From Thermoproteota archaeon (GTDB taxonomy: Archaea > Korarchaeota > Korarchaeia > Korarchaeales > Korarchaeaceae), in assembly GCA_003661365.1 (NCBI GenBank), contig QMVZ01000069.1:1-8190 (forward strand): DNA of 8,190 bases, given 5' to 3'. A program made the position numbers and the translations under genes. This document shows, in pieces, positions 4,732-8,190 of the stretch. The stretch's first letter is position 1. Each line of letters begins with the position of its first letter. Below the pieces are notes generated by a model. That model was not told the origin of the DNA. It worked only from the letters and a program-made list of their open reading frames with translations, and ran no database searches.

Positions 4732-6507
4732 TCACTTCTCCTTTATTTCAGCAAGCTGTTCTTTGTACATTTCTAAGATTTCTTTCACAGTTGTGGCGTC
4801 TTGAGGGCTCTTTTCGTCCCTCCACTTTCCAGTGAACCTTGGAAACCTTATTGCAAGGCCAGATCCTTCCTCAATAACCCCCTTTGCGCATGTATGGATT
4901 GGGCTTAGCGTGATCTCATCCCCAATTACCTCAAGCACCTTTGCTGGAACGAACCAAACGTCAGCTTCTATCTCACTCATAACGCGCGGATGCTTGTGAT
5001 CTATAACGTAATCCTTGAACAATTCGGGAAGCCTAGCAAGCTCCTCATCCGTGAAGCCAGTCCCCATCTTGCACACCGTCTCGAAGCGGTCCTTCTCGTG
5101 ATTGTAAGCCGCAAGCAAAAGGGCTCCGTAGGTTCCAGCCCTCTTTCCTCTTCCCCAAAAAGCGCCTACAGCAACTAGGTCAACTGGCTCGACCATCTTG
5201 CTTATGTATGACCTTTTCAGCTTTATCCAGGTCCATCCTCTGGCTCCAGCCTCATATGGTGAGTTCAGGTCCTTGATCATGAGCCCCTCCGTGCCGTTTG
5301 AAACGGCTTCGTTCAAGTATTCCTCCAATGATTTAGGATCCCTCTTCATCACCTTTCCCTTCGCAAGCTGAACCTTCTCGTTCTCTTCTATTACCGATTC
5401 GAGGATAGAGTGCCTCTCCTTCAGGGGGAGGTCTATTAGCGATTTTCCATCGAGATAAAGAATGTCGAAGACGAAGAGCATCGTAGGAATCTTCTCCAAG
5501 ATCTCCTCAACGCCATACTTCCGCCTTCTATGCATTAGCTGCTGAAAAGGCAATATCTCGCCGGTATCGACGTTTACCGCGACGCACTCCCCGTCTAGAA
5601 TCGCCTCTTTTCCCTTAAATGCCTCTTTAACTCCAGCTATTATGTCAGGGTAAGGATGTGTTATGTCCTCGAGCCTCCTTGAGTAGATCCTAACCCTTCC
5701 ATCCGGCCAGATGTGGACCTGCATCCTCTCCCCATCGTACTTGTACTCTGCAAGGAAAGTGTCCCCCATCCTCTCGAATACTTCTTCAAGTGACTTGACC
5801 CTCTGGGCTAGCATGGCCCTTATCGGCACTCCTAGGGTAATGTCTATCTCCTTGAGCCCCTCCTCTCCCTTTTCTGCAAGGGCCTTGGCTATCCTTCCAA
5901 CGTCCGGGTAGATGTTGTACTTCCTCTCTATCTCCTCTCTTCTTGCCCTAGATCCTAAGTAGATCTCGGCCATCGCGTCTAAAAGCGTCATATCCCCTAT
6001 CCCAAGCCTAAGCTTCCCAGTAACGATCCTAGCAATGTACCTTGCCTCTCTACCGCTGGCATCGGCCATAAGCCCTGCTAAAGTCCTTAGCTTGACATCC
6101 TGCGACTTGGGGCCTGAAGCGGTGGCTATTCTCATCAGCCTTGAGAAGACCTCCTCAACAGTTAGCTCCTCCTTAAACTCAAGCAGCGTTGACTTCCTGC
6201 TTATGGCCCATTCTGCAAGGTTGCCTATGTCCCCAATCTTGTTGAACTCCTCTTTTATCACCTTCTCTGGCTGGCCGCTTGCCATGGCAATGGCCCTTAA
6301 CGCAAGCTTCTCCCCTATGCCAAGCTCTATGCCAGAGAAGTCTGGAGCTATCTTCCCTAAAGTTAGGTAACAAACCTTGTCTATGTCCTGAGCAGGCGTC
6401 TTCCTTAGGAGGTCTGCCAAGAGCTCCGTCATCTCGATTCTTCCGGATATTGCTTCGAGCTTCTCATAATACTCGGCCACAACAGAGAAGGGCATGCTCA
6501 TTTTCAT
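4732..6507 (-). CDS. lig: ATP-dependent DNA ligase (archaeal replicative type)
   Basis: The enzyme seals nicks in duplex DNA, joining Okazaki fragments and completing repair through a ligase-AMP intermediate. At 591 residues it has the usual crenarchaeal-type length. An N-terminal helical DNA-binding domain (to about 230) precedes the adenylation domain with the nucleotide-accepting lysine K256 in KYDGER (motif I). Next come FVFDILYLDG at 345-354 (motif III), EGLMIKD at 407-413 (motif IV) and WIKLKR at 427-432 (motif V). The OB-fold domain ends with RFPRF at 554-558 (motif VI). All motifs are intact. The first ATG (6507) overlaps the Hsp20 stop as ATGA, but two more ATGs follow at 6501 and 6495. 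The GGTGG upstream is better spaced for 6501, and homologues beginning near the FSVVAEYY segment favour 6501 or 6495. It is the last gene of the PAC2-Hsp20-ligase operon. Confidence 0.96.
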   Translation of the reverse strand: MKMSMPFSVVAEYYEKLEAISGRIEMTELLADLLRKTPAQDIDKVCYLTLGKIAPDFSGIELGIGEKLALRAIAMASGQPEKVIKEEFNKIGDIGNLAEWAISRKSTLLEFKEELTVEEVFSRLMRIATASGPKSQDVKLRTLAGLMADASGREARYIARIVTGKLRLGIGDMTLLDAMAEIYLGSRARREEIERKYNIYPDVGRIAKALAEKGEEGLKEIDITLGVPIRAMLAQRVKSLEEVFERMGDTFLAEYKYDGERMQVHIWPDGRVRIYSRRLEDITHPYPDIIAGVKEAFKGKEAILDGECVAVNVDTGEILPFQQLMHRRRKYGVEEILEKIPTMLFVFDILYLDGKSLIDLPLKERHSILESVIEENEKVQLAKGKVMKRDPKSLEEYLNEAVSNGTEGLMIKDLNSPYEAGARGWTWIKLKRSYISKMVEPVDLVAVGAFWGRGKRAGTYGALLLAAYNHEKDRFETVCKMGTGFTDEELARLPELFKDYVIDHKHPRVMSEIEADVWFVPAKVLEVIGDEITLSPIHTCAKGVIEEGSGLAIRFPRFTGKWRDEKSPQDATTVKEILEMYKEQLAEIKEK

Positions 6508-6845
6508 TCCACCTTAACGCTGTGGAACTTCCTTCCTTTGATTGGGATCACAATCTCAAGAACCCCTCCTCTTAGCCTAGCCTTTGCCCCCGAGGGATCT
6601 ACCTCAACTGGGAGTTCTATCTCCTTCTTGTAGCAGATCCCCTCTCCTGCAATGCTGCATACTGCCTCAAGCCTTACTGCTATCTCACTTATCTCAAGCT
6701 TTACATCCTCCTTTCTCACCCCTGGCAGGTCGACTGTTATCCTTACGTTGTCCCTGCCTACTTCAACCTCGTGCAGCGGCTCAATTCCTCCAGGACGGAA
6801 GGATATGAAGGTCCAGATTTCTCTCCAAATCCTCTCGATGCTCAT
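6504..6845 (-). CDS. Small heat-shock protein, Hsp20/alpha-crystallin family
   Basis: The protein has 113 residues, short for the family. A brief N-terminal arm (MSIERIWREIWTFISF) precedes the alpha-crystallin domain from about residue 21. The domain shows ITVDLPGVRKEDVKLEI (36-52) and the signature A89xxxGGVL96 followed by EIVIP. Family members form oligomers that hold unfolding proteins in a refoldable state without using ATP. The C-terminal tail is very short; VKV near the end is a possible reduced form of the I-x-I motif that docks subunits. Two cysteines (C63, C71) bracket the loop in mid-domain. The ATG start follows a GGTGA that overlaps the PAC2 stop region, five bases after that gene. 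The stop overlaps the ligase ATG, so the three genes are probably co-translated. Confidence 0.9.
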   Translation of the reverse strand: MSIERIWREIWTFISFRPGGIEPLHEVEVGRDNVRITVDLPGVRKEDVKLEISEIAVRLEAVCSIAGEGICYKKEIELPVEVDPSGAKARLRGGVLEIVIPIKGRKFHSVKVE

Positions 6846-6850
6846 TTACC

Positions 6851-7633
6851 TCACCCCACATATCCTGGAAGTATTGGAGTCACTTTGGCTGTCTTGTCCA
6901 TTAGCTCTCTGAGTTTCATCCTAAGCTGCTCTGACTTCTCTTCTAAGGTGGAAACCTCTATTTTTACTCCAATAAGCTGGCTTATGGCCTCCAAGAGGGA
7001 TACAGCAGCTCCTGGGTCTGGATAGGTTGGAAAGCACTGCACTATTAAGGTAGCTGCAGGTATACCCCTCCTCTCCGCCTCCCTTAACATGATAGCTGGG
7101 AATCCCGAGATATATCCGTGCTCCAGAACCTCTCCAACCACGTTTTCGAGTAGCTTAGCCACGTTCTCCATGTTGAAGGCCTTGAATACCCTGGGCTTTT
7201 CTATGTCAAGCCTGTTGTGTACTCCAACTCCGTCGGGCAAGATAACAAGCTTTGGCCTCATTCTGTCTATCCAATCCATGACTGATGAGGTTAGGTGAAC
7301 GATGCCCATTCCAGGTATCGGAATCTCTCCTTTAATGGCGTAAATCTTCTCTTTTTCATTGACAAAGACCCTGATTGGATGATATGCCTTTCCCTTCTCG
7401 ATCCCAACTATTGGAGGGAACATGGTTGAATCTGCAAACCCTATTTCAACCATTTGAAGGGTTCTTACGATATGATCCACTGCAATGAGACCAGCGAGTC
7501 CAGCTCCTGGAAGGGCTGCTATCAACACGGGTTCCTTAAGCTCGGGCCCCCTTACCCTTAATTCGACGCTCAATTCGATCAAGAAATTTCTAGTGATTGA
7601 CAAATTAAAGGTTAAGGAGAACTCCGAACCCAC
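6851..7633 (-). CDS. PAC2-family protein (proteasome assembly chaperone-like)
   Basis: The PAC2 fold is recognised from PVLIAALPGAGLAGLIAVDH, then GEIPIPGMGIVHLTSSVMDW, VILPDGVGVHNR and YISGFPAIMLREAERRGIPA in family order, ending in a helical tail. Archaeal PAC2 proteins resemble eukaryotic proteasome assembly chaperones, and some bind the 20S proteasome; this one's partner is inferred only. The C-terminus ends GYVG, with Tyr third from the end rather than second, so it is not a canonical HbYX proteasome-docking motif. The longest frame uses GTG 7633 (260 residues). The first 17-20 residues look atypical, and the shared TATA box would put transcription start near 7619. The real start is therefore probably TTG at 7603, 7582 or 7573. 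It heads the operon with Hsp20 and ligase. Confidence 0.85.
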   Translation of the reverse strand: MGSEFSLTFNLSITRNFLIELSVELRVRGPELKEPVLIAALPGAGLAGLIAVDHIVRTLQMVEIGFADSTMFPPIVGIEKGKAYHPIRVFVNEKEKIYAIKGEIPIPGMGIVHLTSSVMDWIDRMRPKLVILPDGVGVHNRLDIEKPRVFKAFNMENVAKLLENVVGEVLEHGYISGFPAIMLREAERRGIPAATLIVQCFPTYPDPGAAVSLLEAISQLIGVKIEVSTLEEKSEQLRMKLRELMDKTAKVTPILPGYVG

Positions 7634-7640
7634 CGGGGAC

Positions 7641-7648
7641 TTTATAAA
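7641..7648. promoter_or_regulatory. Palindromic TATA box between divergent genes
   Basis: TTTATAAA is its own reverse complement. For the plus strand it lies 22 bases before the GTG at 7671, which fits leaderless transcription of that gene. For the minus strand it would start RNA near 7619, inside the longest PAC2 frame. Direction may be set by flanking BRE sequence, which I cannot score. Confidence 0.55.
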
Positions 7649-7670
7649 TCATGCTGATTCGCCCTCGTAG

Positions 7671-8066
7671 GTGAGAGGTCTGACTGGTTGGCTTGTTTTG
7701 GTTGATGGGAATGAGTTGAGGAAAGTCATAGATGAAGGAGTCATAAGTTCTAGTTTAATTCTTCCACCTCCCGCCCTAAAAAAGGACGATGAGGTATTCT
7801 TAGGTTCCTTCACTGAAAACAAGGTGAGGGTAGTGGGCCTATTTGCAGTAACATCGGTAAGCGAAGAAGGCTTGGAATTGAAGCCAGAAATCCAACTTAC
7901 TGAGAAGATGCTTGAGCTAAAAGTCTCTGAGATAAAGAGTCTTGAGGAACCGTTGAAGAAGGGCATGTTTAGCCTTAGTCCCAAGGACTATGACAAGCTT
8001 AGAGAGGGACTTGAAAGGCTAGGAATGGAGGAGTCGATGGGAGCTGGTTTAACCATTCCAGGGTAG
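7671..8066 (+). CDS. Unrecognised 131-residue protein
   Basis: GTG 7671 follows an in-frame TAG directly, so it is the most upstream start, and the TATA box at 7641-7648 places it at or next to the RNA 5' end. The first part is beta-rich (LTGWLVLVDGNELRKVI, then SSSLILPPPALKKDDEVFLG and KVRVVGLFAVTSV) and could be a small barrel of the PUA/EVE sort, which would suggest RNA or nucleotide binding; that is a guess from pattern alone. The second half is charged and helical (LTEKMLELKVSEIKSLEE, SPKDYDKLREGLERLG). No catalytic motif or membrane segment is visible. It is divergent from the PAC2 operon and is followed after 51 bases by another gene on the same strand. Confidence 0.75.
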   Translation: MRGLTGWLVLVDGNELRKVIDEGVISSSLILPPPALKKDDEVFLGSFTENKVRVVGLFAVTSVSEEGLELKPEIQLTEKMLELKVSEIKSLEEPLKKGMFSLSPKDYDKLREGLERLGMEESMGAGLTIPG

Positions 8067-8078
8067 ACTGCAAACTAG

Positions 8079-8088
8079 TTTTTATTTT
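8079..8088 (+). terminator. T-rich tract after the 131-residue gene (terminator or TATA)
   Basis: TTTTTATTTT starts 12 bases after the TAG stop. It could end transcription of the upstream gene, or it could act as a TATA element for the gene at 8118, with a leader of about ten bases carrying the Shine-Dalgarno. The sequence alone does not decide. Confidence 0.35.
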
Positions 8089-8106
8089 GAATCGTTTTAT
8101 CGGAAA

Positions 8107-8112
8107 GAGGTG
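8107..8112 (+). promoter_or_regulatory. Shine-Dalgarno GAGGTG of the gene at 8118
   Basis: GAGGTG lies five bases before ATG 8118, good spacing for an archaeal ribosome binding site, and fixes the start of the partial gene. Confidence 0.6.
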
Positions 8113-8117
8113 CCCCG

Positions 8118-8190
8118 ATGAGGAGGGTTTTGATTAGACGCTTAATGAAGACTCCTCTTGAGGAACAGGAACTTGAGATTGTTGAGAGAA
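8118..8190 (+). CDS. 5' end of an unrecognised gene (3' partial)
   Basis: The ATG after a good Shine-Dalgarno opens a frame that runs to the right edge, giving 24 codons: a basic start (MRRVLIRRLMK) followed by an acidic helix (TPLEEQELEIVER). This is too short to assign a family. It may be transcribed with the gene at 7671-8066 or from the T-rich element between them. Confidence 0.55.
   Translation, partial: MRRVLIRRLMKTPLEEQELEIVER

Noticed and set aside
4990..6575. Several plus-strand frames of 60-110 codons opposite the ligase and Hsp20 genes
   Set aside because: They are antisense shadows of well-supported genes, with no promoters or ribosome binding sites.
6851..6862. HbYX proteasome-docking motif at the PAC2 C-terminus
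   Set aside because: Tyr is third from the end (GYVG), not second, so the motif rule is not met.
1..8190. CRISPR arrays, tRNA or rRNA genes, transposase or integrase genes
   Set aside because: No regularly spaced repeats, cloverleaf or rRNA-like sequence and no recombinase motifs were found on either strand.

Overview
The window reads as DNA of a thermophilic archaeon of undetermined lineage. The support is a crenarchaeal/euryarchaeal-type ATP-dependent DNA ligase, a PAC2-family protein, a small Hsp20, archaeal TATA boxes (TTTATATA, TTTATAAA, TTTATAG) placed 20-40 bases before start codons, purine-rich Shine-Dalgarno sequences (GGAGGTGA, GAGGTG), and heavy use of AGG/AGA and ATA codons. I cannot name a genus from the sequence alone.

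Layout. Positions 1-1053 (+) hold the 3' part of a gene for a surface-anchored protein with seven calcium-binding DxDGDG-type repeats and a C-terminal pair of membrane helices. Positions 1088-2139 (-) hold two consecutive unrecognised genes sharing one promoter; each appears to be split by a one-base frameshift. Positions 2258-3234 (+) hold a winged-helix/minimal nucleotidyltransferase (MNT) gene and its HEPN partner, a classic toxin-antitoxin pair. The MNT gene has no ordinary start codon where its family N-terminus begins, and the HEPN gene has an in-frame TGA near its 5' end. Positions 3335-3442 (-) hold a second, diverged copy of the last 35 codons of the DNA ligase gene without the rest of it. 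Next on the minus strand come a possible 44-residue ORF, an ArsR-like winged-helix regulator (3632-3937) and an unrecognised 179-residue protein (3987-4526) with a possible TIR/nucleoside deoxyribosyltransferase-like core.

Positions 4732-7633 (-) are an intact and tightly packed operon: PAC2 protein, Hsp20, DNA ligase, with short or overlapping junctions. Its promoter region is shared with a divergent gene of unknown function (7671-8066, +), which is followed by the 5' end of another gene (8118 onward, +).

Reading the whole: 4732-8190 looks like stable, housekeeping DNA. Positions 1088-4526 look like an accessory zone in partial decay, with frameshifts, an in-frame stop, a doubtful start and a gene remnant. 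The ligase 3'-end copy lies on the far side of the regulator/unknown-protein pair, which fits either insertion of a small element at the ligase 3' end or an old duplication. The strongest lead is this arrangement: a DNA segment flanked by two ligase 3' ends and carrying a regulator plus a candidate nucleotide-processing protein, next to a HEPN/MNT module.
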